Shown: positions 46,161-57,850, numbered from the stretch's first letter. The stretch: DNA of 64,000 nucleotides from Cynocephalus volans (GCF_027409185.1 NC_084464.1:46103095-46167094); one strand, 5' to 3'. Numbers and translations: made by a program. The notes: a model not told the origin generated them from the sequence alone.

Positions 46161-47229
46161 CATTCCTTCTAAGATGAGGTTTAAACTTCTACAGAGCTAA
46201 TGTGTTTGTTTTGAATACTTAAAGGTAGAACAACAAGATATAAGCTCCACTCATCTTTTTTCAATAACTCAAACCCCATCTTGGACATAATTATGGACAA
46301 AAAATGTAAAACAGCACTACTGATGGTAACCAGTTGCCCTTAGTGAAAGCTTTTGCTTCCTAGAGATCTCAGATAATATACTGAGTTAACTCTCCTCTCC
46401 CTTCCCCCCCTCCTAAAAGAGGACAGGCTTCGTTTCTGGCTTCAAGGAAACCGCTCCCAGTCAACATCACATTCCTAGCTGGACAATGCAAGACCTAGCA
46501 GAACAAATAAAATAGTAACCCCTCCCGCTCAACATACTCTCTAAAGAGAACTACACACACTTGTGCAGCATCAAATTCACTGACAGAAGTAAGTCAAAGA
46601 CAGCAAGAAAGCAGAACTTCCTAAATGTTTCTTCTTTCTCCTTTTTTTCTGTCTCCTTCACTGTCTTCATTTCTTCAGTCTCAGCCAACTTTACCAAGCA
46701 CCCCTTTTCTTCTCATTTCCACCACAGGCCCTTAACAGGCCACAATATTTTCCTGGCTAAATAAACACAGAGCTTTGAGGGGATGAGATTCAGTATTAGA
46801 CTGAAGCAGGTCTAGCAACATCTCACACTGGGGTTGTTGGTGCTCCCTTGTGGCCATCTGGTCTTCTCATTTGTACAAAATGCAGTCAACCTCAACCACC
46901 TGCTCACATCTGATGTGTACAGCATACAGAGGCTCTCTTGGTCAGGCACACTGAAGTTGTGCACCTTCAGCCATGACAGTCAGCTACTCAACTCTTCCAG
47001 ATGACCAGTGGGTGCAAATCTTCCTCAAAGACTATTATGACCTCCAATCTCTCCCCACCTCTCTCCCATTCAGAACCCCCTCATTCATGCCAAACGGTGC
47101 TAACCATGCTCAACCGAAGTCGATGCTTTTGCCTACTTTCTGTCAGTCTAGAAAAGAAATACCTTCTCCCTGTCACCAGTGTGAATCTATTTAACTAAAA
47201 TATTGTATTTTGGGGAAAGCCCTTCTACT
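46161..47229. other. Intronic or intergenic DNA
   Basis: No repeat is confidently named, and there is no exon support. Confidence 0.35.
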
Positions 47230-47989
47230 AAGAAGGTTATTATTTCTTAGTGTTCATTATTTTTTTCTTATTGAGAGCACATTTAATAGACTATTTTTTA
47301 GAGCAGTTTTAGGTTCACAGCACAATCAAGAGGAAGGTACAGAGATTTCCTATATATTCTCTTCCCCCACACATGCAAAACCTCCCCCATTATAAACATA
47401 TCACACCACAGTGGTACATTTGTTATAACTGATGAACCAACACTGACACATCATCATCACCCAAAGTCCACAGTTTACCTTAGGGTTTGCTCTTGATGTT
47501 GTACACTCTATATAACAACATGTATCCACCACTGTAGTATCATTTAGAACACTGTTACTATTAATCCCTGCCCCTAACCTTGGCAACCACTAAGCTTTTT
47601 TTACTATCTCCATAGTTATGTCTTTTCCAGAATGTCCTATAGTTGAAATTATACAGTATGTAGTCTTTTCAATCAGCTTCTTTCACTTAGTAATATGCAT
47701 TTAAGGTTCTTCCATGTCTCTTCATGACTTAATGGCTCATTTCTGTTCAGTGCTGAATAATATTCCATTGACTAGATGTACCACAGTTTATCTGTCCACT
47801 CACCTACTGAAGAATATCTTGGTTGCATTCAAGTTTTGGCAGTTATAAAGCTGCTATAAACATCTCTGTGCAGGTTACTATCTGGATATAAGTTTTCAAC
47901 TTATTTGAGTAAACACCAAGGAGTATGAGGGTACTTCAAAAAGTTCGTGGAAAAATAATTAAAAGATAATATGGCTCTTTCCACAAAAA

Positions 47990-48167
47990 TTTTTTTTTTC
48001 TTTTTTTGTGACCGGTAAGGGGATCGCAACCCTTGGCTTGGTGTCGCCCACACCGCGCTCAGCCAGTGAGTGCACCAGCCATCCCTCTATAGGAACCGAA
48101 CCCGCAGCGGGAGCACCGCTGCGCTCCCAGCGCCACACTCTCCCGAGTGAGCCACAGGGTCGTCCCC
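47990..48167 (-). mobile_element. CYN SINE, GC-rich subtype
   Basis: tttttttgtgaccggtaagg, ctcagccagtgagtgcacca, aaccgaacccgcagcgggag and gcgctcccagcgccacactc are the reverse GC-rich dimer. It landed in the poly-T (poly-A) tract of the VNTR element: CAAAA plus T-run occurs on both sides. Confidence 0.9.
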
Positions 48168-50650
48168 CAAAATTTTTTTTTTAATTTTATTTATTGAATC
48201 AAAATCAATTATACGTATTTGGGGGGGGTATGAACATTGAGTTATGTTGATTAAATCAATATTACTAGCATATATATTGTTACAAATCATAATTATTCTT
48301 TATGCCCCTGGTCCAATCTCTCCCCTTCCCCCCATTCCCTCCCCCTCCCCCCCTAATTGCCCTAGATTTCTTCTATCCTTCTGAAAGAATAATGGTTACT
48401 CTGCTAATTTGTTGCCTAGATGATCTGTCAAATGCTGAGACATGTGATAGGGTCCTCCAATGTTATCATAGAGCAGATGCTTCTTCTGTCACTCTGAAAT
48501 GGGTTTTGTAGAAAAAGACATCCTCTTCTTTTCTTTGTCTCTGCTGGTGACTCTCCTTGTGTCAATGTGCTCCAGTGGTTGGCAGACCATCTGCGTGGTG
48601 GTTGTGGTGTCTACCCGCTTTTGCGGCAGCCATGGTTATTGTGGTGGCTGTGGTGGGCCACCCACATGGAGCTGCTGTTTTTGGTATGCTCCTTGGCACC
48701 GGCGGTATACCTGGTTGTGGGGTGTGTTTGGTCCCTTTCTCCATACCTCTGGTCCCTGGGCAGGCCCCAAGGCTCTCGCACCATGTGCCTAGTTGTGGGA
48801 GAGGGGTCCAGTCTCCTTCTCCATGTCCTGGTTCCCTGGGCAAGGCCCGAGGTGCTGGCGCAGTGTGCCTGGTTGAGGGAGGGCAATCTGGTCCCCTTCT
48901 CCATGCCCCGGGTCTCTGGGTGGGCCCCAAGGTGCTGGCGCCACGTACCTGGTTGTGGGAGAAGGGTCTGGTCCCCTTCTCCATACCTCAGGTACCCAGG
49001 TAGGCCCCGAGGTGCTGGAGTTGGAGGAGGGTCCAGTCCCTGGCTCCCTACCTCAGGTCACTGGGCGGGACCTGAGGTACTGGCTCGGTGTACCTGGTTG
49101 TGGGAGAGAGGGCCAGTCCCCTTATGCATGCCTCTGGGCCGGGCGGGCCCCCAGGTGCTGGCACGGTGTCCCTGGTTGTGGGAGAGAGTTCCAGTCCCAT
49201 TCTACATGCTCTGGGTCCCTGGGTGGGCTCTGAGGTGTTGGCATGGTGAACCTGGTTGTGGGAGAGTGGTCCACTCCCCTTCTCCATGCCCCAGGACCAT
49301 GGGTAGGCCCCAAGGCACTGGCTTGGTGTGCCTGGTTGTGGGAGAGAGGTCTGGTCCTCTTCTCCATGCCCCAGGTCCCCGGGTGGGTTCCGAGGTGCTG
49401 GCATGTTGTACCTCGTTGTGGGAGAGAGGTCTGGTCCCCTTCGCCATGCCCCAGGTCCCTGGATGGGCTCCGAGGTGCTGGCCTGTTGGGCCTGGGTGTG
49501 GGAGGGTGGTCCGGTCCCTGACTCCATACCCCGGGTCCCTGGGTGGGACCCAAGGCGCTGGCTCAGTGTGCTTGGTTGTGGGAGAGAGGTCCAGTCCCCT
49601 TCTCCATGCCTCAGGTCCCTGAGTGGGCCCTGAAGTGCTGGCTCAGTGTGCCTGGTTATGGGAGAGAGGTCCGTTCCCCTTCTCCTTGCCTCGGGTCCCC
49701 GGGCAGGCTCCAAGGTGCTGGTGTGGTGTGCCTGGTTGTGGGAAGGGGGGGGTCCAGTCCCCTTCTCCATGCCTCGGGTCTGCGGGTGGGCCCTAAAGCA
49801 CTGGCACGGTGTGCCTGGTTGTGGGAGAGAGGACCATTCCCATTCTCCATGCCCTGGGTCCCTGGGCAGGCCCAAGGTGCTGACGTGGTGTGCCTGGTTG
49901 TGGGAGAGAGGTCCAGTCCCCTTCTCCATGCTTCAGGTCCCCAGGCTGGCCCCGAGGCGCTGGTGCAGTTTGCCTGGAGGTGGGAGTGGAGTCCGGTCCC
50001 CAGATCCAAGCCTCCAGTTTCCAGGCAGGCCCCTAGGTGCTGATGGTGTGCCTGGCCCGGAACTAATTTTTTGTCCTTTGCTTCTAACATGGGGGAACTT
50101 CCTATGGAAACCAGTACTTGAGCTGTGTGGTTGTTTAAATTGCTGCTTTGCTGCTGTTTCCCTAGGGAAGGCTTTTGTGCAGCTCAGGGTTTAATGGCTG
50201 ATCTTATAGGTACTTCCAGCTCTACAGAGACCAGGTGGATCTGTGTTCTGTGGAATCTCTGATCTGAGGCTGAGTTTTTCATCAAACTGCATCCCATGCA
50301 ATTCTGCATTCCCGACCAGTCTCCTCTGAGTGGTCCTGTGCTGATTGGGGGGCAGATCAGTTGTCCTTGCTGTGCCTCAGTGTTCTACTGGTGGGCCCAT
50401 CTCCCCCAAGGCCCGTGCTCCAAACACTTCCCATGGGATGGGCCCTGCGCTGGTCCCTATGCCAGTCCCTTGCAATGACTCGCCAGCCTCTGAACGGCTC
50501 CCTTTTTTCAGTTGTTCTGGCTCCTCACTCCTGCGTGGGTCCACATGAACCTTATTAGTGGTCTTGTTGTCCTGGGGGCCGCCAAGGCCCTCTTCTCCCC
50601 TGCCACCTCCAAGTAACTCTATCTGAAGGGCACAGCTGCGGCTTCTGCCC
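48168..50650 (-). mobile_element. L1-ended composite retroelement with VNTR
   Basis: Minus-strand order: a 590-bp unique 5' part (50650-50060), about 17 VNTR units (50060-48700), a 340-bp segment with L1-like text (gacagatcatctaggcaaca), a G-rich polypurine tract (48360-48315), the L1 3' terminus (attgattttgattcaataaa) and poly(A). CTTTCCACAAAA(A)TTTTT duplications flank it (47977 and 50650), so it was inserted as a unit. ORF1 and nearly all of ORF2 are missing. Confidence 0.75.
48700..50060. repeat. 80-bp GC-rich minisatellite, about 17 units
   Basis: The landmark cctggttgtg starts at 48710, 48788, 48868, 48948, 49093, 49171, 49251, 49331, 49411, 49491, 49571, 49651, 49731, 49814, 49892 and 49972. 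Spacing is 78-83 bp, mostly exactly 80, with one irregular stretch at 49000-49092. Each unit reads as cctggttgtgggagagaggt, ccagtccccttctccatgcc, caggtccctgggtgggcccc, then aggtgctggcncngtgtg. Long open frames across it on both strands are artefacts of GC-rich repeats. Confidence 0.97.
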
Positions 50651-50718
50651 TTTCCACAAAATTTTTGAAGTACCCTCGCACAAAGAGTATGTTTAGTTTT
50701 GTAAGAAACCACAAATTT

Positions 50719-50828
50719 AGGGGCTGGCCAGTGGCTCACTTGGGAGAGAACAGTGCTGATGACACCAAGGTCAATGGTTCATATCCCCATACTGGCCAGC
50801 TGCCAAAACAAAAACAAACAAAAAAATC
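50719..50828 (+). mobile_element. CYN monomer
   Basis: ggggctggccagtggctcac, cagtgctgatgacaccaagg, tggttcatatccccatactg and gccagctgcc are followed by an A-rich tail. It is inserted in the L1 3' UTR. Confidence 0.9.
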
Positions 50829-51380
50829 CCCTGCAAATCTGTCTTCCAAAGTGGCTGCACCATTTTGCACTCCCACTAGTAGTGAATGAGAGTTCCTGTT
50901 GCTCCACATTCCTGCCAGCATTAGGTGTTGTCAGTGTTGTGAATTTTGGCTATTCTAATAGGTATGTAGCAGTATATCATTGTTCTTATTGGTAATTTCC
51001 TGATGACATATGCTGGTGAATGTATTTTCATATGCTTATTTGCCCCCTGTATGTCTTCTTTGGTGAGACATCTGTTTATATCTTTGGCCCATTTTTTAAC
51101 TGGACTGTTCATCTTCTTATTGTTGAATTTTAAGAGTTTTTTGTTTATTTTGGATAACAATCCTTTATCAGATGTGACCTTTGCAAATATTTTCTCCTAG
51201 TCTGTGGCATGTATTCTCATTCTCTTAAGTGTCTTGCAGAGCAGAAATTTTTTGTGAAGAGTGTATGAGCTCTGTCCAGGTTCATTTTTTTTTGTATGCA
51301 GACATCCAGCTGTTCCAGCATCATCTGTTGAAAAGACAATCTTTTCTCTAGTGTATTTCCTTTGCTCCTTTATCAAAGAT

Positions 51381-51591
51381 CAGTCAACTATATTTCTTTT
51401 CTTTTCTTTTTTTTTTTTTTTAAAGATGACCGGTAAGGGGATCTTAACCCTTGACTTGGTGTTGTCAGCACCATGCTCACCCAATGAGCTAACCGACCAT
51501 CCCTACATGGGATCCGAACCCGGGGCCTTGGTGTTATCAGCACCGCACTCTCCCGAGTGAGCCACGGGCCGGCCCAGTCAACTATATTTCT
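51381..51591 (-). mobile_element. Dimeric CYN SINE with target duplication
   Basis: The body is 51398-51574. CAGTCAACTATATTTCT flanks it perfectly. It sits in L1 ORF2. Confidence 0.94.
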
Positions 51592-51599
51592 GTAGGCCT

Positions 51600-53330
51600 G
51601 TTTCTGGCTCTCTATTCTTTTCCACTGATCTATTTGTCTATTCTTTTGCCAATATTACACTGTCTTAATTACTGCCACTTTATAATAAGTCTTGAAGTCA
51701 AGCAGTGTCAATACTCTGACTTTTTTCTTCTTTATTATTCATTATGTTGGCTATTTCTGGGTATTTTGCCTTTCCATATAAACTTTAGAATCAATTTGCC
51801 GATATCTATAAAATACCTTGCTGGGATTTTGATTGGGATTGTATTGTATCTATAGACCAAGTTAGAAAGAATTGACAGACTAATAATATTAAGTCTTCCT
51901 ATCCATGAACACAGAATATCTCTCTAGTTCTTTGATTCTTTTCTTCAGAGTTTTGTGGTTTTCCTCATAGGTTTTTTTTTTTTTACACACTTTGTTAGAT
52001 CTATATACAAGTATTTCATTTTGGGGGATGCTAATGTAAATAGAAATGTTTTTAATTTCAAATTCCAGTAGTTCATTAGTAGCTAATAGGAAAACAATGG
52101 GCTTCCGTATAGTAACCTTGTATCCTGCAACCTTGCTATAACTGCTAATTAGTTCCAGAGGGTTTTTTTTGGTTGATTCTCTTGGATTTTCTACATAGAT
52201 GATCATGACATATGCAAATAAAGACAGTTTTATTTCTTCCTTCCTAATTTGTATATCTTTTATTTCCTTTTCTTGTTTTATTGCATTGGCTAGAACTTCC
52301 AGGACAATGTTGAAAAGCAGTAGGGAGAGGGAACACATCCATGCTTTGTTCCCGATCTTAGGGAGAAAGCATCTAAGTTGGGCCGAGCCCGTGGTGCACT
52401 TGGTAGAGTGCTGCGCTGGCAGCGCGGCGACGCTCCCGCCGCGGGTTCGGATCCTATATAGGACTGACCGGTGCACTCACTGGCTGAGTGCCGGTCACGA
52501 AAAAACGACAAAAAAAAAAAAAAAAAAAAGAAAGCATCTAAGTTTCTCACCATTAAGTATCATGCTAACTACAGATTATTTTATAGATATTCTTTATCAA
52601 GTTGAGGAAGTCCCCCTCTACTTCTAGTCTATTGAATTTTTATAATGTGTGGGTGTTGGATTTAAATGCCTTTTTTACATTCATTGATATAATCATGTGG
52701 GTTTTCTTTTTAGATTGTTAATGTGATGGGTTAATTGATTTTTGAATGTTGGATAAGCCTTGCATATCTATAATAATCACTGTGTACAATTTCTTTTTTA
52801 TACATTTTTTGATTCAATTTGCTAATATTTTGTTGAAGATATATGGATCTATGTTCAGAAGAGATAGTGATCTATAGTTTTCTTGTAATTGTCTGGTTTG
52901 GGTACAAGAGTAATGCTAGCCTCATAGAATGATTTAGGAAGTATTCCATTTGCTTCTCTCTTCTGGAAGAGATTGTAAAGAACCAGTACAATCTCTTCCT
53001 TAAATGTTTGGTAGAATTCACCAGTGAACCCATCTGGGCCTGGGGCTTTCTGTTTTAGGTTATTAATTATTAATTCAATTTCTTTAATAGATAGAAGCCT
53101 ATTCAAGTTGTCTATTTCTTCTTGAGCAAGCTTTGCCAGATTGTGTATTTCAAATAATTGGCCCATTACATCTAGGTTATCAAATTTATGAGCATAGAGT
53201 TGCTCATAATATTCCTTTATTACCCTTTTAATGTTCATGGGATCTATAATGATGTCCCCTCTTTCATTTCTGACTTTAGTAATTTGTGTCTTCTCCTTTT
53301 TTTTCCTTAACTTGGCTAGAAACATCAATT
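51600..53330 (-). pseudogene. L1 ORF2 remnant (reverse transcriptase region)
   Basis: Minus-strand frames include KAPGPDGFTGEFYQTFKEE, SFYEASITLVPKPDN (fingers region, 53.0-52.9 kb) and FAYVMIIYVENP (52.2 kb), the degenerate FADDMIVYLENP catalytic box. The second catalytic Asp is already replaced (AYV for ADD). Frameshifts, stops and two CYN insertions make it dead. Confidence 0.9.
52364..52544 (+). mobile_element. CYN SINE, GC-rich subtype, with target duplication
   Basis: The body is 52380-52528. The left half is intact (gcgctggcagcgcggcgacg, cgccgcgggttcggatcc). The right half lacks its box B part and runs from ggctgagtgccggtcacg straight to the tail. AGAAAGCATCTAAGTT flanks both sides. 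Confidence 0.93.
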
Positions 53331-54194
53331 TTATTGATTTTTTTTAAATCCACTTTTGACTTTATTGATTTTTCTTCATTGATTTTCTGTTTTCAATATC
53401 ACTGATTTCTGCTCTAATATTTTTTCTCCTGTTTATTTTGTATTTAATTTACTCTTCTACTTCTAGTTTCCTAAGGTAGAAGCTTAGATTATTGATGTTG
53501 GGTTTTTCTTCTTTCCTAACATATGCATTCAATGCAATAAATTTCCCTCTAGGCACTGCTTTTTTTGTACTCCACAAATTTTGATAAGCAGTATCTTCAT
53601 TTTTATTTAGTTCAACGCATTTTTAAATTTCTCTTAAGATTTCTTCTATGATCTGTGCGTTGTTTGATCTCTAGGTATTTGGGGGATTATTTCAGCTATC
53701 TTCTCATTGATTTCTAGTTTAATTCCACTGTGGTCTGAAAGTACACATGGTATGATTTCTATTTTTTAAAATTTGTTAAGGTGTGATTTATGGCTCAGAA
53801 TGTGGTATATCTTGGTTTATGTTCGATAAAATTTGAGGAGAATGTGTGTTCTGCTGTTGTTGGATGAAGTAGTCTAGAGATATCAATTGACTGATGATGA
53901 TGTTGAGTTCAACTATGTCCATACTGATTTTCTGCCTGCTGGATCTGTCCATTTCACAGAGGGCAGTTGAAGTCTCCAACTGTAATAGTGGATTCATCTG
54001 TTTCTCCTTGCAGTTCTGTCAGTTTTTGTCTCATGTATTTTGACACCCTGTTTTTAGGCATATACACATTAAAGATTGTTATGTGTTCTTGGATTACTGA
54101 CTCCCTTTATCACTATGTAATGTCCCTCTATATCCCTGATAACCATCCTTGCTCTGAAGTTTGCTCTGTCTGAACTTATTGTAGCTACTCCTGC

Positions 54195-54720
54195 TGTTTT
54201 GTCTTCAAAATTTTTATGGTAGTAATGAACATGTTAACACAAAATTTACCATCTCAACCATTTTTAAATGTACATACAGTTCAGTGCTATTAAATACATT
54301 CACATCTCCACCAACCATCTCCATAACTCTTCTCATCTTGTAAAACTGAAACCCTATACATTAAACATTAACTCCCCATTCTCCTCTCTCCCTAGACCCT
54401 GGCAATCACAGTCCCACTTTGTGTTTCTATTATTTTGACTACTCTAAGTATCTCATATAAGAGGAATCACAGAGCATTTGTCTTTCTGTGAGTGGCTTAT
54501 TTCACTTAGCATAATTCCTCAAGGCTCATCCATATTGTAGTATATTACAGAATTTCCTTTTAAAGGCTGAATAATATTCCATTGTATACACCATATTTTA
54601 CTTATCCATTCAACTATCAATGGACACTTGGGTTTCATCCACATTTTAGCTATTGTGAATAATGCTGCTATGAACGTGGATGTACAAATATCTTGAGACA
54701 CTGCTTTCAATTCTTTTAAC
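54195..54720 (-). mobile_element. Second L1 fragment nested in the first
   Basis: tggtagtaatgaacatgtta, ttaccatctcaaccattttt, gagtggcttatttcacttag, ttaaaggctgaataatattc and attgtgaataatgctgctat are reverse L1 3' UTR. It interrupts reverse endonuclease-region text that resumes at cttcttttgattagtgttag. Confidence 0.85.
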
Positions 54721-54801
54721 TCCTGCCTTCTTTTGATTAGTGTTAGCATGGTATATCTTTCTCCAACCCTTTACTTTGATCCTATATGTGCCTTTATATT
54801 T

Positions 54802-54871
54802 AAAATGGATTTCTTGGGGGCCGGCCCATGGCTCACTCAGTAGAGTGCGGTGCTGATAAAATGGATTTCTT
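54802..54871 (+). mobile_element. Tailless 41-bp CYN 5' fragment with target duplication
   Basis: The body is 54816-54856: ggggccggcccatggctcac, tcagtagagtgcggtgctga, then taa. It stops in the tRNA anticodon-loop equivalent. No box B, right half or A tail is present. AAAATGGATTTCTT flanks it on both sides exactly. Confidence 0.92.
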
Positions 54872-55482
54872 ATAGACATCATAATTGATTTTTGGTCTTT
54901 ATTTTTGATCCACTGTGATAATCTGTCTTTTAATTGCTGTATTTACATCACTGATGTTTAAAGTGATTATTGATATAGCTGGATTGATATCTATCATATT
55001 TGTTACTGTTTTCTATTTGTTGCCATTGTTCTTTGTTCCTATTTTTGTCTTCCACTCTTTTCCTGCCTTTTGTAGTTTTAATAGAGCATTTTATATGATT
55101 CTATTTTCTCTCCTTTCTTAGCATATCAATTAAACTTTTTTAAAAACTTTTTTAGTGATCATTCTAGAGTTTGCAGTATATACTTACAACTCATCCAGGT
55201 CCACTTTCAACTAACACACCAGTCTACAGATCATACAAGTGCCTTATAATAGCAAAATATTCCTAATTCCTTCCTCTCATCTCATGCATCATTGCTATCC
55301 CTCATTTCATTTACACATAAGCATATACATACACATGAGCATATAAAATCAAATACATCTGTCATTGGTATTTTGAACTATTATCTATTAGAGCAATTAC
55401 AAATAAGAAATATAAAATTTCTAATTTTACCTTCACTTATTAATTCTCCAATGTTCCTCATTTCATTTTTTCCTTTTTTGGG

Positions 55483-55566
55483 GGGGCAGCTGGCTGATAT
55501 GGGAATCCAAACCTGTGACCTTGGTGTTATAAGGCTACACTCTAACTGTGCTAACCAGCCAGCCCT
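55483..55566 (-). mobile_element. CYN monomer, reverse
   Basis: gcagctggctgatatgggaa, tccaaacctgtgaccttggt and ctaactgtgctaaccagcca mark it. It is inserted in the L1 5' region. Confidence 0.85.
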
Positions 55567-56659
55567 CTTTCTTTCTTTTATAAAACTTCTTTTAAGGTTT
55601 TTCCAAGGCAGGTTTACTGGCAACAAATTCCTTCAATTTTTATTTGTCTGAGAAAGATTTTAACCACTCTTGAAATATAATTTCACAGGGTACAGAATTC
55701 TAGGTTGGTTATGTTTTTCCCTCTTAACCCGTTAAATGTTTCATTCCACTCCCTTCTGGATTGCATGATTCCTAAGGAAAAGTCAGATTAATTGTTATTT
55801 TTGCTCTTCTACAGATAAGCTGTTTTTTCCTCCATTTTCTTTCAAGACTTTTCTTTATCTTTGACTTTCTGCACTTTGAATATGATATTTTAGGTATCGT
55901 TTTTGGGGGCTTTATCCTGCTTGGTGTTCTCTAAGCTTCCTAAAACTGTGGTTTGGTGCCTAACATTAATTTGGGGAAATTCTCAGCAATTATTGCTTCA
56001 AATATTGCTTCTGTTCCTTTCTCTCTTTCTTCTCCTTCTGGTATTCCCATTATACATATATGATACACCTTTTATAGTTGTCCCAGAGCTCTTCTCAGCT
56101 GTGTCCAGTCTACTCAAAGCTGAGCCCATCAAAGGCATTCTTCATTTCTGTTAGTGTTTTTTATCTCTAGCTTTTAAAAAATTCTTTCTTAGAATTTCCA
56201 TCTCTCTGCTTATATTATCCATCTGGTCTTACATGTCGTCTACTTTTCCCACTAAAGCCCTTAGCATACTATTCAGTTTTTTTAAATTGCTGGTCTAATA
56301 ATTCTACCATTCCTGCCAAAACTGACTCTTGTTCTGATGCTGTTCAGTCTCTTCAAACTGTGTTTTTTGCCTGTTAGTATGCCCAGTTGAAAGGCAGACA
56401 TGAGTACCAGCTAAAAGGAACTGCAATTAAAAAAAAAAAAACCCTTAGTAATGTAGTGGTAAAATGTGGGGAGAGGGGAAGCATTCTACATCCTATGATT
56501 AAGTCTCAGTCTCCACCCACCTCCTCCCTTACATGAGATAGACGGCAAGAAAGGGCTGGAACTGTGTATTTCCCTTCCCCCACATGGAAGGCTAGGCTGG
56601 CTGAAGCTGCATGTTTCCCTTCCCCCAAGTAAGTTAGACTCTGATAAAACCTCAGCAGG

Positions 56660-57850
56660 TTAGGCTCTGGAGTGGCTATTATTAGTATCAGACAAAGTAG
56701 ACTTCAGAGCAAAGAAAATTACCAGGGAAAAACAGGGACATTACACAATAATAAATGGTTCATTCAACTAGAAGACATAATAATCCTAATGTGTATCCAC
56801 CTGACAACAACAGAGCTTCAAAATACATGAACTAAAAACCAACAACTGAAAGGAGAAACAAACAAATTCACAACTGTAGTTGGACACTTCAACACTCTTT
56901 TCTCAGTAATAGAATTAGTACACAAAAAAAATTAACAAGGATATACAGGTATTAAACATCATCAACCAACTGGATCGAACTGACATTTATAGAACACTCC
57001 ACCCAATAATAGCAAAATACACATGACTTTTGAAGTGTACATGGAATACGCACCAAGATAGCCAATATCTCCTGCATCATAAACACCTTAACAGGCTTAA
57101 AAGAACTGAAATCATACAAAGAATGTTCTCTGACCACAAAGGAATTAAACTAGAAAACTTAAATGACCAAACATTTAGAAATCAACACATTTCTATATGA
57201 TCCATGGGTCAAACAGCAAGTCTTAAGGGAAATTAGAAAATATCTTGAGCTGAATGAAAAGGAAAATACAATATTTCAAAAGTTGTGCGATGTATCTAAA
57301 AGCAATGCTTAGAGAGAAATTCATAGTATTAAACACCTATATTATAAAAGAAGAAAAGTCTCAAATCAATGACCTCAACTTCCACCCTAAGAAACTAAAA
57401 AAAAACAAACAAAATAACCCAAGTCAAGCAGAAGGAAGGAAGTAATAAAATTAAGAGCAGAAATCCACAAAATTGAGAACAGAATAGAGAAAAATCAACA
57501 AAACCAAAAGCTGGTTCTTTGAAAAGACCAATAAAATTAAGAAATCTATCAAAAGAAAGAATAAAATACAGGAGACACAAAATATCAAGAATGAAGGAAG
57601 GGATCACCACAAGACAGAAGATGTTAAAAAGACAATAAGAGTATATAGCTCTATGCGCATAAATTCGACAACCCTGGTGAAAAGAACCAATTCCATGAAA
57701 TTACCTAAAATCACCCAAGATGAAATGGGTTACCTGAATACATCTAAAACTATGAAAATAAATTGAATTAGTAATTGAAAACCTAAAAATCTCCAGGTCC
57801 AGATGGTCTCACTGTCAATTCTTTAGAAAAAGAGTAACACCAATTCTATA
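56660..57850 (+). mobile_element. L1 ORF2 fragment, opposite orientation
   Basis: atcagacaaagtagacttca, gagcttcaaaatacatgaac, gttggacacttcaacactct, catttatagaacactccacc, actttccacccta-type, ctggttctttgaaaagacca and ccaggtccagatggtctcac are plus-strand L1 ORF2 endonuclease-to-RT text. All frames are broken. Confidence 0.88.

Larger units (their letters stand above)
47929..50678. mobile_element. Mariner-like MITE split by a 2.65-kb insertion
   Basis: Left arm 47929-47994 begins gagggtacttcaaaaagttc. Right arm 50651-50678 ends in the inverted copy gaagtaccctc. Joined, they make a palindromic element of roughly 80 bp with 25-bp ends. TA on the left and CA on the right fit a decayed TA target. 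It has no transposase. The insertion duplicated CTTTCCACAAAA-TTTTT. Confidence 0.8.
47230..56450 (-). mobile_element. Ancient near-full-length L1, multiply interrupted
   Basis: Read on the plus strand, 3' UTR sequence comes first (gagcagttttaggttcacag, tcttccatgtctcttcatga, ccaaagtggctgcaccattt). Reverse ORF2 follows (51.3-54.2 and 54.7-55.2 kb). Then comes the old 5' region (ttggggaaattctcagcaat, ttattgcttcaaatattgct). Order and orientation stay consistent across all insertions, so this is one element. Removing the insertions gives roughly 6 kb. Confidence 0.85.

Noticed and set aside
48567-49622. A 351-codon plus-strand open frame, and 293 codons on the opposite strand nearby
   Set aside because: Both lie in the GC-rich 80-bp minisatellite. 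An 80-bp period shifts frame each unit, and several frames on both strands are open together, so the openness comes from stop-poor repeat composition.
51889-52476. A 195-codon frame as a host gene
   Set aside because: Its degenerate FADD-like box and flanking text show it is reverse L1 ORF2 running into a CYN.
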